40,113 bases of DNA from Allobacillus halotolerans (GTDB lineage Bacteria > Bacillota > Bacilli > Bacillales > Alkalibacillaceae), in the NCBI RefSeq assembly GCF_018967645.1, contig NZ_JAHLZF010000009.1, forward strand, positions 63,679 to 103,791, given 5' to 3'. Under the pieces are notes generated by a model. The model saw nothing but the letters and a program-made list of their open reading frames with translations. It had not been told where the DNA came from and ran no database searches. The position numbers and the translations under genes are program-made. This document shows, one piece after another, positions 7,211-13,894 of this stretch. The stretch's first letter is position 1. The number at the start of each line of letters is the position of its first letter.

Positions 7211-7375
7211 TTATGAAGCAGGGCTTTTTGTTAGAAAGTGTTTCATCCATCGATCTAAGTAACCTCTGAAAACAAGTCTCTTTCGCTTAGGCTTAGAAGC
7301 AACGTAAGTTTGACTGCCATATTTCCTCTTTAGCTCATTCAACCGCTCGATTTTTTCCGCATGATTATTGATCAT
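7211..7375 (-). CDS. Small basic protein (54 aa), unknown
   Basis: Begins MINNHAEKIERLNELKRKYG and continues with a basic segment (KPKRKRLVFRGYLDRWMKHF) and a short tail (LTKSPAS). The ribosome site is excellent: ACGGAGGTC 8 nt before ATG 7375, and a UUCG-loop terminator follows, so the gene is probably real. The size and charge recall small RNA- or membrane-surface-binding proteins of Bacilli, but I do not recognise a family. Confidence 0.65.
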   Translation of the reverse strand: MINNHAEKIERLNELKRKYGSQTYVASKPKRKRLVFRGYLDRWMKHFLTKSPAS

Positions 7376-7506
7376 TATTTTGACCTCCGTTTAATTGATT
7401 AACTTTATCTTAAAGAATTTCTCAAGTTCGTTTAACAGAACAGCGATTGATTTTTAAATACATCTGTAGATGGAAGTCATCTCAGTCTTCTTCAACTTTG
7501 CCCATT

Positions 7507-7546
7507 ATGTAAAAAATAGTTTACTATATGTAAAAAATACTATACT
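7507..7546 (+). promoter_or_regulatory. Promoter/operator region of the Xre operon
   Basis: ATGTAAAAAATA occurs twice (7507-7518 and 7528-7539), exactly 21 bp apart, overlapping a TATACT -10 candidate (7541-7546). The direct repeats upstream of a small Xre regulator are likely its own operator sites; this is inference. Confidence 0.45.
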
Positions 7547-7572
7547 ATAGTTATAGAAGGGTGGTGACGAAT

Positions 7573-7782
7573 TTGTTTGAAAGTGGTCAATTAACAAATC
7601 GTTTAGCCGTATATCGTGCCCAAAAAGGATATTCGCAGCAAGATGTCGCAAAGAAAGTTGGGGTCAGTCGACAAACGATTATTTCGATTGAAAAAAATCG
7701 TTATAACCCATCATTGAAACTAGCATTTGAGCTGGCAAGGTTATTTGATGTTGGAGTGGAAGATATCTTTTTATATCAATAG
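7573..7782 (+). CDS. Small Xre-family (HTH_3) transcriptional regulator
   Basis: About 69 residues, nearly all one Cro/CI-type helix-turn-helix: LAVYRAQKGYSQQDVAKKVG, VSRQTIISIEKNRYNPSLKL, AFELARLFDVGVEDIF. It has no sensory domain. TTG 7573 is preferred because AAGGGTGGTG ends 7 nt upstream; in-frame GTGs at 7561 and 7564 lie inside that site. It is followed 11 bp later by a small membrane protein, a pairing common in Firmicutes in which the membrane partner may modulate the regulator. It is probably autoregulated through the repeats at 7507-7539. Confidence 0.85.
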   Translation: MFESGQLTNRLAVYRAQKGYSQQDVAKKVGVSRQTIISIEKNRYNPSLKLAFELARLFDVGVEDIFLYQ

Positions 7783-7793
7783 GAGGGAAGAGG

Positions 7794-8084
7794 ATGGGAT
7801 TTTTTGCATTGTTTTATGTCATTGTTTTCTTTTGGTCAGTCTATTATTCATTGAAATTCCAATGGAGCTCGGAAGGTAAGGATGAACGAGGACAAACAAT
7901 TTTAAACCGTTCGTATAGCATCGCTTTTCCGCTTATGCCGCTTGGTTGGTTAGTCATCGAATTGATTAATGACTATGTATACTCAATGACTTATGAAGGA
8001 TACAAGGATGCTATATGGTTTCTGCTAACAGGTTTATTCATCTTGCATGCCGTTACTATTTTGATCAGTCGAAGAACCGTTTAA
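7794..8084 (+). CDS. Small membrane protein paired with the Xre regulator
   Basis: 96 residues with three hydrophobic segments (about 2-20, 40-60, 73-91), separated by a polar loop SSEGKDERGQTILNRS. This layout (short N helix, a KDERG-type loop, two further helices) is seen in DUF2178-like partners of small Xre regulators. ATG 7794 has TAGGAGGG just upstream. Function unknown. Confidence 0.7.
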   Translation: MGFFALFYVIVFFWSVYYSLKFQWSSEGKDERGQTILNRSYSIAFPLMPLGWLVIELINDYVYSMTYEGYKDAIWFLLTGLFILHAVTILISRRTV

Positions 8085-8103
8085 TTGTTAAAGGAGCATG
8101 ATC

Positions 8104-8739
8104 ATGAAAGTCATCTTAGTTCACGGGTTTTACAGAGATAAAAAAGATTTTTTCTCAATGAAAAAGGATTTGGAGAATTGGGGTTACGAATGTTTGGTAC
8201 CAACGCTGCCATTGACTTATCAGGAGTTTGACCGCAGTACAGTCGTGTTAAAAGAATTTATTCAAAAACATACTCATCCCGATGAGAGAATTCATTTGGT
8301 AGGTCACAGTACTGGGGGATTGGTGATCCGTCATCTACTGATGGATGAAGACATTGTCCGGCAGGTTGGTAGGGCCGTGTTGATTGCAACGCCAAATCGA
8401 GGCAGCTATCTGGCAACTCTAGCAGGCCGGATGAAGTGGTATGTTTCGAGGTTCAGAACATTAAAATCATTGGATCGAGCGTATATTGATCAGTTAAATA
8501 TTGAGGCGCCGAATGGGGTAGAAATCGGTGCGATTGCAGGTACAAAGTCAAAAGGATTACTGGGTAGGCTCATTCGTGAAGAAAATGACGGTAAAGTCGA
8601 GTTGTCCTCTGTTCCAATGGATGAATTCAAAGATTTTATTATACTACCTTATCACCATCTGGAAATACACCACAAAGAACGAACAGCGAATTTCGTTAAG
8701 CAATTTCTGGAAAACGGTCATTTTAAAGGGGGAATTTAG
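8104..8739 (+). CDS. Alpha/beta hydrolase (lipase/esterase-like)
   Basis: 211 residues. The oxyanion region VILVHGF is near the start, the nucleophile elbow is GHSTGG (about residue 70), and a late His cluster (YHHLEIHH) supplies the catalytic His. There is no signal peptide, so it is cytoplasmic. Substrate unknown; the closest general match is the DUF676/lipase-like group with the LVGHSTGGLV motif. ATG 8104 is preferred over ATG 8098 because AAAGGAG at 8089-8095 spaces correctly to it. The stop codon directly abuts the next start. Confidence 0.8.
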   Translation: MKVILVHGFYRDKKDFFSMKKDLENWGYECLVPTLPLTYQEFDRSTVVLKEFIQKHTHPDERIHLVGHSTGGLVIRHLLMDEDIVRQVGRAVLIATPNRGSYLATLAGRMKWYVSRFRTLKSLDRAYIDQLNIEAPNGVEIGAIAGTKSKGLLGRLIREENDGKVELSSVPMDEFKDFIILPYHHLEIHHKERTANFVKQFLENGHFKGGI

Positions 8740-8970
8740 ATGATTTGGATTAAAGCACAAGATCAAGATTCATTGCTGCAAGTCAATCAACTACTGATCA
8801 AAGGCAAAAAGATTGAAGGAATTATTCAGTGGCACCCTTTACAAAAGTGGAGTGAAATTGTCGGTAAGTATGACTCTGAGGAACGTGCTCAGGCAGTGCT
8901 GGACGATATTTTCCGTGTGGTGGAAGAGAGCAGTAGTCATTTTGTAGCGTATTCGATGCCTGAACAATGA
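8740..8970 (+). CDS. Small conserved-looking protein, unknown
   Basis: 76 residues, soluble, mixed alpha/beta: MIWIKAQDQDSLLQVNQLLI, IIQWHPLQKWSEIVGKYDSE, ERAQAVLDDIFRVVEE. It begins on the base after the hydrolase TAG, with AAAGGGGG in the end of that gene, so translation is coupled. Last gene of the four-gene Xre operon. No family recognised. Confidence 0.7.
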   Translation: MIWIKAQDQDSLLQVNQLLIKGKKIEGIIQWHPLQKWSEIVGKYDSEERAQAVLDDIFRVVEESSSHFVAYSMPEQ

Positions 8971-8975
8971 GGAAG

Positions 8976-9006
8976 AAGCATCCAACTCGATCCGTTTGGA
9001 TGCTTT
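8976..9006. terminator. Bidirectional terminator between convergent genes
   Basis: AAGCATCCAA (8976-8985) pairs with TTGGATGCTT (8996-9005). On the plus strand it is followed by TGTTTCTATTATTT; the minus-strand tail is poorer. It separates the Xre operon from the sigma-like gene. Confidence 0.7.
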
Positions 9007-9013
9007 GTTTCTA

Positions 9014-9529
9014 TTATTTAAAATCCGCTTCTAATAGAGTCTTCAGTTTCTTTTTGACTTCCTTCCCCCAGCCTTTTACGGCATCTACAGTTGTATTTTC
9101 AAGTTCGGCAATATCTTTATACGCTCTGCCCTCGATGATTTTGCGACGAACAAAAACCCACTGTTTATCGGTCAGTGCATTTTGGATTCGCTCCCAGAAA
9201 AATGGATCAAATGAGTCGATGGATTCATCCGTATAAGCCGATTCACTGACAAGATCAGTCGCCGTTTCTTTGTCCGCTCGTCTGTTTTTCTTACGAATCA
9301 AGTCGATCAACCGGCTACGAATGGTTATGTAAGCCATTTTACCGAAAGTATCTCGATCGCCGTATCGTTGATAAGCATCCCATAAGGCAATCATGCCTTC
9401 TTGAAAAAATTCCCCTTGTGGATCTTGAATATGGTATTTATGGATCAAGTGATGAATCATTTTTTTATATTCCATAAATACATGTTCGAATTCTACGTCT
9501 CTTTCTCGATTTCCCCCTTGCTGTAACAC
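9014..9529 (-). CDS. RNA polymerase sigma-70 family factor (short, ECF/SigH-like)
   Basis: 171 residues. Region 2 is clear (FFQEGMIALWDAYQRYGDRD, TFGKMAYITIRSRLIDLIRK) and region 4 is a weaker HTH (FVRRKIIEGRAYKDIAELEN followed by TTVDAVKGWGKEVKKKL). The FxQEGxxALxxA motif is the core-binding helix. No anti-sigma gene is adjacent; the gene is flanked by terminators, so it stands alone. The regulon cannot be inferred. GTG 9529 has GAGGAGGAG 9 nt upstream. The leader carries a perfect palindrome and can fold against the ribosome site (see findings). Confidence 0.8.
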   Translation of the reverse strand: MLQQGGNRERDVEFEHVFMEYKKMIHHLIHKYHIQDPQGEFFQEGMIALWDAYQRYGDRDTFGKMAYITIRSRLIDLIRKKNRRADKETATDLVSESAYTDESIDSFDPFFWERIQNALTDKQWVFVRRKIIEGRAYKDIAELENTTVDAVKGWGKEVKKKLKTLLEADFK

Positions 9530-9538
9530 TTGAAATTT

Positions 9539-9591
9539 CTCCTCCTCAAAAGGAGACCGGTCTCTGCCCCATTTTACCGCTAGCGATTATA
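9539..9591 (-). promoter_or_regulatory. Leader and -10 box of the sigma-like gene
   Basis: Minus strand: TATAAT -10 at about 9586-9591, then the palindrome GAGACCGGTCTC (9553-9564), then TCTCC-TTTTGAGGA-GGAGA, in which TCTCC can pair with part of the GAGGAGGAG ribosome site (9539-9547). It could lower translation initiation unless opened. Confidence 0.35.
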
Positions 9592-9656
9592 ATTTACTCG
9601 AATATCCAACATTCGTAAAATCTCTGTTTTATTGTAAATTAAAAATTATTGGTTCA

Positions 9657-9672
9657 ATAGAACATGTTCTAT
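9657..9672. promoter_or_regulatory. 16-bp perfect palindrome upstream of the sigma-like gene
   Basis: ATAGAACATGTTCTAT, an exact inverted repeat about 65 bp upstream of the -10 of the sigma-like gene. It looks like a dimeric regulator site. It is not a Bacillus LexA box (GAAC-N4-GTTC needs four spacer bases; here there are two). Confidence 0.4.
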
Positions 9673-9792
9673 GAGTGATTTATCAAAATTTGTAGATAAA
9701 AACTCGGAAATTCAGTCGACTTTCAAGTTTCTATAAATCTGTGCACTCATGAATAGAATCGTAACGAACTTGAAAAAGGTGGGACATTTGAA

Positions 9793-9828
9793 TAAAAAAA
9801 CCGTATCACTTGTTTTCAAGTGATACGG
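9793..9828 (-). terminator. Terminator of gerQ
   Basis: Perfect 12-bp stem CCGTATCACTTG / CAAGTGATACGG with a 4-nt loop and TTTTTTT on the minus strand, 10 bp after the gerQ stop. Confidence 0.92.
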
Positions 9829-9838
9829 GTAAGAAGTT

Positions 9839-10531
9839 TTACGCATATGGATATTCATAATTCAATGGTTCATTAAATACAACATAGTCCAAGTAAATCA
9901 TCAGTAGTAAGTACCAGCGACCGCTTCGGGGATCTTCAAGGACAATGTGGTCACGACCGGCTTCACGGATAATTCCCCGAAAAACTTCGGCATTCCATTC
10001 CGTGTTGTTTTCGAATGTCATATAGACGGTTGCCGGTTTGCCTCGATTTAAACGCAGAATGTTTTCGATATAGGATTGTTCTCTTGGAGCGACAGCACCT
10101 GGCATACTGCCTTGAGGTGAATACGTCATTGTCATAGGTGAGCCGCCACTTGGAGGCATTCCGCCGGCTTGGAAGTTTGCCGGGTTTTGATTCATGGAAC
10201 CGGATGGCTGACCATATTGCATAGATACTCCGCCTTGCTGCTGGTTTGGCTGTGGCGGTGGAGGAGATCCCCATCCTCCTTGACCCATACTATGATTTCC
10301 GTATTGAGGAGGCTGATATAGCCCCTGTTGTTGATTTCCTTGATTATACCACGTGCCTGGTTGTTTCTGATCATGCGGCATCCATTTTTTTGCTCCTTGT
10401 TGTGGTTGGTAATGTTCATAGGCGGGTTGTTTGTATCCAGGTGTTTTCTTCTTGCTTTCCATACCACGCTGGTCTTGTTCGTTCACCTTTTGTTCAGGCG
10501 CTTGCTGATCTTGTTTTGATTCATCCAACAA
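9839..10531 (-). CDS. gerQ: Spore coat protein GerQ
   Basis: 230 residues. The C-terminal ~80 residues (YIENILRLNRGKPATVYMTF, ENNTEWNAEVFRGIIREAGR, DHIVLEDPRSGRWYLLLMIY, LDYVVFNEPL) are the conserved GerQ/YwdL domain. The N-terminal ~150 residues are low-complexity, rich in Gln, Gly, Pro and Tyr, which is longer than in B. subtilis (about 180 residues in total there). In B. subtilis GerQ is a coat protein crosslinked by transglutaminase Tgl through Lys and Gln residues and is needed to localise the cortex-lytic enzyme CwlJ. Its presence indicates a spore former. Start TTG 10531 has AGGAGGT 6 nt upstream. A SigE-like promoter lies about 100 bp upstream. Confidence 0.93.
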   Translation of the reverse strand: MLDESKQDQQAPEQKVNEQDQRGMESKKKTPGYKQPAYEHYQPQQGAKKWMPHDQKQPGTWYNQGNQQQGLYQPPQYGNHSMGQGGWGSPPPPQPNQQQGGVSMQYGQPSGSMNQNPANFQAGGMPPSGGSPMTMTYSPQGSMPGAVAPREQSYIENILRLNRGKPATVYMTFENNTEWNAEVFRGIIREAGRDHIVLEDPRSGRWYLLLMIYLDYVVFNEPLNYEYPYA

Positions 10532-10636
10532 TCATCGACCTCCTAAGAAGTATTGATTCGAACGAGCTTTCCAAAATAAGTCTCTGTGTACATGGTGAAT
10601 GCTAAGTAAGCATCACCCCATTCCTTTAGGCGTACC

Positions 10637-10664
10637 ACTGTATCCATATATATGTAGATAATGC
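10637..10664 (-). promoter_or_regulatory. Possible SigE promoter of gerQ
   Basis: Minus strand: GCATTAT (10658-10664), 13-bp spacer, GATACAGT (10637-10644). The -10 matches SigE CATACAnT at seven of eight positions; the -35 is a partial match. gerQ is a mother-cell sporulation gene in B. subtilis, which supports the reading. Confidence 0.35.
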
Positions 10665-10756
10665 GGAAACATTCTTTTAAAAAGGAATTTTTGAGAAGAA
10701 GCGTGGTGTGGAGGTCAATAGAACCTACTGCGATTGGCAAGTTAATTATTTGAGGA

Positions 10757-10795
10757 AATAAAAAAGCGTGTGAAATCTATAAAGATCTCACACGC
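10757..10795 (-). terminator. Terminator of hemQ
   Basis: GCGTGTGAGATCT / AGATTTCACACGC stem on the minus strand followed by TTTTTTATT, just past the hemQ stop. Confidence 0.88.
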
Positions 10796-10804
10796 ATACA
10801 TTCA

Positions 10805-11554
10805 TTATACGGAAAAAATCCCGTCTAAGTCGTCTCGTTCTTTACGATGACCGATGTAAAACGAACCGAATTCAGCAAAACGAGCACTGACTTCATCAAA
10901 ACGCATTTCATAAATTAATTTTTTGAACTGAAGGATATCATGCGCATAAAGCGTGACACCCCACTCCCAATCGTCAAAGCCCATACTACCGGTGATCATT
11001 TGACGAACTTTACCGGCATATTTTCTGCCAGTCATGCCGTGATCATACATCAAGCGGCCACGTTCTTCAAACTCCATTGAATACCAGTTGTCGTCGACTT
11101 CCCGGCGTTTATCCATTGGATAGAAACAGACGTGGTTCCATTTCGGTAAGATCGGATGCAAACGTGCTTGAATTTCAGGGCTTTTTTCCATATCCTCTGC
11201 TTTTGACATATACGTTGATAACTCAACAACAGATACATAGGAATAAGCGGGTTCTAAGTACTCGGCAATTTTTGTTTTGTTGAATGCCATTTCTAATTCA
11301 GTTAATTCTTCCATCGTCGGGCGAAGGTTCATGAAGAGTAAATCAGCTTTTTGACCAACAATGGTATAAAAACCGAAGCTTCCGTTCTTTTCTTTTTCGA
11401 CACCTTCCCAATCACCCATCAATTGATTAAGCTCTTGGATCGCTTGTTTGCGCTCATCTTCAGAAGCTTTTTTCCAAGCGGACCAATTGACGGAACGAAA
11501 GTCATGTAAACAATACCAACCATCTAATGTTTCAACTGCTTCAGCTGCTGGCAT
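10805..11554 (-). CDS. hemQ: Coproheme decarboxylase HemQ (ChdC, YwfI)
   Basis: 249 residues, the usual length for Firmicute HemQ of the chlorite-dismutase superfamily. Characteristic stretches include [74 protein letters not shown] and [20 protein letters not shown]. HemQ performs the last step of the coproporphyrin-dependent haem pathway, decarboxylating Fe-coproporphyrin III to haem b with hydrogen peroxide, as a cytoplasmic pentamer. ATG 11554 has AAGGAGTG upstream. It has its own terminator; lipL lies upstream on the same strand across a 126-bp gap. Confidence 0.96.
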   Translation of the reverse strand: MPAAEAVETLDGWYCLHDFRSVNWSAWKKASEDERKQAIQELNQLMGDWEGVEKEKNGSFGFYTIVGQKADLLFMNLRPTMEELTELEMAFNKTKIAEYLEPAYSYVSVVELSTYMSKAEDMEKSPEIQARLHPILPKWNHVCFYPMDKRREVDDNWYSMEFEERGRLMYDHGMTGRKYAGKVRQMITGSMGFDDWEWGVTLYAHDILQFKKLIYEMRFDEVSARFAEFGSFYIGHRKERDDLDGIFSV

Positions 11555-11680
11555 GGTTTGTCACTCCTTTTCTATAACATTATTTCACACAATTTCACTA
11601 TAACATAGTTGCCCGTCAGGTTAGAGTAAGAGCAACGAACGTTTTGTTACGATTGAAGGGGTTTGATTTCGTTGAACCGT

Positions 11681-12505
11681 TCATTGGCTATTCATTTGTT
11701 CGTTTCTTTTTTTCATCATGTTCAATCGTTTTTCAAACCACTCTGTTTCTTGTTCATTAAGTACCTTTTTTGTGAGTTGAACACCATTGTCCGTAAGTTT
11801 TCGATTTATTTTGCTCACCAAGTCTTCAACCGACATCGGTTTGTTGAGCACTTCTTCTAGTGTTACCATGACTTGCGGATTGACTTCAGGGTAGGTAAAT
11901 TTCGTTTCTTCATCATTTTTACCGATTTGATAAAACTGGCGTACAAGCTCTGCACGTTCGGAGCCGCTTCCTTCTATAGCTAAATAAACTTGAACGGCTG
12001 TCCCATCTTTAACACGGCGTTGGGAAACACCTGCGAACTTTTTTCCGTTCACACTTAAATCATAGGTTCCTGGACAATAAGAGTCCTCAATTTCATAGGC
12101 TTCGATTTCAATCGGCTCATCTTCAAAAATCCATTGAACAAACGAGACCATCGCTTGATAGCCTTCGTGTATATCGATATTTTTTCCATGTGGGAAGATG
12201 AGTGAAATGTTCAAAATCCCCTCATCTAAAACAACAGCAAGCCCACCGGAATTTCGAATGATTACATCATGTTGCTGATTCGTTAAATAGTCGACTGCTT
12301 CATCGATATTTGGCAATCGACTATCCGGAATGCCTAACACGGCGGTCGGTCGATGGACCCAAAAACGAATGGTTGATTCATTGCTTTCACCAGCAGACAT
12401 GCAGAGTGTGTCATCCATCGCAAATGAAGAAAGAACATCAGATTTGTCCGGATTAGTGTCTTCAATTAAATTTAGCTGATTAAGTTTTAGTAATTCATGT
12501 TTCAT
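11681..12505 (-). CDS. lipL: Octanoyl-[GcvH]:protein N-octanoyltransferase LipL
   Basis: 274 residues, biotin/lipoyl ligase-like fold. RNSGG (84-88) and the catalytic cysteine motif SYCPGTYDLSVNGKKFAG (Cys144, Lys155/156) are the LipL (YwfL) signature. In B. subtilis LipL moves octanoate from GcvH to E2 subunits of 2-oxoacid dehydrogenases by amidotransfer, with Cys as the acyl carrier. ATG 12505 has AAAGGACG upstream. In B. subtilis the phosphotransacetylase gene pta lies between ywfI and ywfL; here there is only a 126-bp gap. Confidence 0.93.
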   Translation of the reverse strand: MKHELLKLNQLNLIEDTNPDKSDVLSSFAMDDTLCMSAGESNESTIRFWVHRPTAVLGIPDSRLPNIDEAVDYLTNQQHDVIIRNSGGLAVVLDEGILNISLIFPHGKNIDIHEGYQAMVSFVQWIFEDEPIEIEAYEIEDSYCPGTYDLSVNGKKFAGVSQRRVKDGTAVQVYLAIEGSGSERAELVRQFYQIGKNDEETKFTYPEVNPQVMVTLEEVLNKPMSVEDLVSKINRKLTDNGVQLTKKVLNEQETEWFEKRLNMMKKRNEQMNSQ

Positions 12506-12616
12506 TGGTCAACGTCCTTTTCTCTATAACTGCCCCAATTATAACAAATATCGAACTTGTTTATTTCCTAAGCAAATATATAATAAAAGTACACTAGATC
12601 GAAAGGAGATTATGTA

Positions 12617-13603
12617 TTGATTATCAAGCCTCATATTCCCACAATTTATTCCCTCATGCTAGAAAACCTCTTGAGAAGATTACCCAAAAACCATCCGAAT
12701 TATTCAAAAGTTGCCGAACGCCTTAGCAGAGAGAAGGCTGGTTATCACGGTGAACAGCGCCTTGATTATTCTCTCAGCAAACTAGACTTCAAGCATTTTA
12801 CCCTTCATGACGTTCGACTTCCATACCATCACACCTATTTTCAAATCGACACCTTGATCGTAACACCAAGGTTTTTGCTCGCAATTGAAGTGAAAGCCTA
12901 CCGTGGACAAGTTCTATTCCGAAATGATTTTTCACAAACAATTCAACAGCCAAGTCCACATACCACTGAAAAAGTATATGACGACCCGATCGTTCAAGTG
13001 GAAGAACAAAAATTCCAACTCACCACTTGGTTAGAGCATCAACGAATCCCACCGCTACCTATTGAAACCCTTGTTGTCATGACCCATCCACATGTGATCC
13101 TCCAAGCCTCCGACCGAACAGATTACTTTCGTGATCGCGTCATTCCACTCAGCAAACTATCCAGTAAACTCCGAGAAATCAATCAAAAATACAAGCAAGA
13201 GTTTATGAATCTTCGAGAATCTAAACACCTTGCCCAAAGAATCGCAAAAGCCCATACACATTATACACCGAACATCCTCAAGCGATGGAAACTAGAATTT
13301 GAAGAAATTCTACCAGGCGTTTGCTGCCCACAGTGCACACACTTAGGCATGGAACGAAAAAATCGACGCTGGGAATGCGTTCGCTGCGGCCACCGTTCGA
13401 TAGATGCACATATTTCAGCATTGAAAGATTACTATTTACTTGGAAACAAGACGATCACGAATCGGGAGTTTAGAGAGTTTACCGGAGTGGAATCGGCCAG
13501 TAGCGCGAAACATATGTTGAGAAACTTGCAATACGCAGGAGAAAGAAAACAGCGAAAATACCTATTGTCTTATGACTCTTCTCGCGAGTTTTTGAAAAAA
13601 TGA
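12617..13603 (+). CDS. NERD-domain protein with C-terminal zinc ribbon (copy 1)
   Basis: 328 residues. The nuclease-related domain spans about 40-160: GEQR (45-48), FQIDTL (Asp78), IEVKAY (Glu91, Lys93), a PD-(D/E)xK-like set compatible with nuclease chemistry. A four-cysteine ribbon follows (Cys237, Cys240, Cys254, Cys257: CPQC...CVRC), then a small C-terminal domain (TITNREFREFTGVESASSAK). Substrate unknown; NERD proteins are thought to act in DNA processing. TTG 12617 is the start: AAGGAG lies 8 nt upstream, and the ATG at 12612 is in another frame. A second copy with the same layout lies at 39122-40027. A 21-bp repeat array begins only 7 bp after the stop. Confidence 0.88.
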   Translation: MIIKPHIPTIYSLMLENLLRRLPKNHPNYSKVAERLSREKAGYHGEQRLDYSLSKLDFKHFTLHDVRLPYHHTYFQIDTLIVTPRFLLAIEVKAYRGQVLFRNDFSQTIQQPSPHTTEKVYDDPIVQVEEQKFQLTTWLEHQRIPPLPIETLVVMTHPHVILQASDRTDYFRDRVIPLSKLSSKLREINQKYKQEFMNLRESKHLAQRIAKAHTHYTPNILKRWKLEFEEILPGVCCPQCTHLGMERKNRRWECVRCGHRSIDAHISALKDYYLLGNKTITNREFREFTGVESASSAKHMLRNLQYAGERKQRKYLLSYDSSREFLKK

Positions 13604-13610
13604 GCGTGCG

Positions 13611-13830
13611 CTGTTGATAGGATGAGCTAACTGTTGATAAGAGTACTCAGACTGTCGATAAATCGTTTCTAACTGTTGATAAGAGCACTCAGACTGTCGA
13701 TAAACGGTTTCTAACTGTTGATAAGAGTGCTCAGACTGTCGATAAACGGTTTCTAACTGTTGATAAGAGCACTCAGACTGTCGATAAATTGGTTCGAACT
13801 GTTGATAAACTGCACATAACTGTCGCTACC
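13611..13830 (-). repeat. 21-bp tandem array 2 (core TTATC[A/G]ACAGT, 11 units)
   Basis: Plus-strand CTGTTGATAA or CTGTCGATAA starts at 13611, 13631, 13652, 13673, 13694, 13715, 13736, 13757, 13778, 13799 and 13820: one step of 20 bp, the rest 21. TTGATAA and TCGATAA units alternate, and so do the spacers (GAGCACTCAGA-type and ACGGTTTCTA-type). Read on the minus strand it is the same family as array 3. It fills the 3' end of the NERD gene and the 3' end of the convergent Eis-like gene. Confidence 0.93.
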
Positions 13831-13855
13831 CACTCAGCTAACATCGAACAAGCAT

Positions 13856-13891
13856 AAAAATCCCCCACTCATCGAAAGAGGGTGGGAGATT
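13856..13891 (-). terminator. Terminator of the Eis-like gene
   Basis: Minus strand AATCTCCCACCCTC / GAGTGGGGGATT with a 6-nt loop, followed by TTTTTATGC; it ends at the Eis-like stop codon. Confidence 0.8.
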
Positions 13892-13894
13892 CAC

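Noticed and set aside
9657-9672. LexA (SOS) box
   Set aside because: GAAC and GTTC are separated by two bases rather than the four of the Bacillus consensus.
10543-10740. 65-aa minus-strand frame upstream of gerQ
   Set aside because: No ribosome site; it covers the likely SigE promoter of gerQ. Its stop touching the gerQ ribosome site was the only argument in favour.
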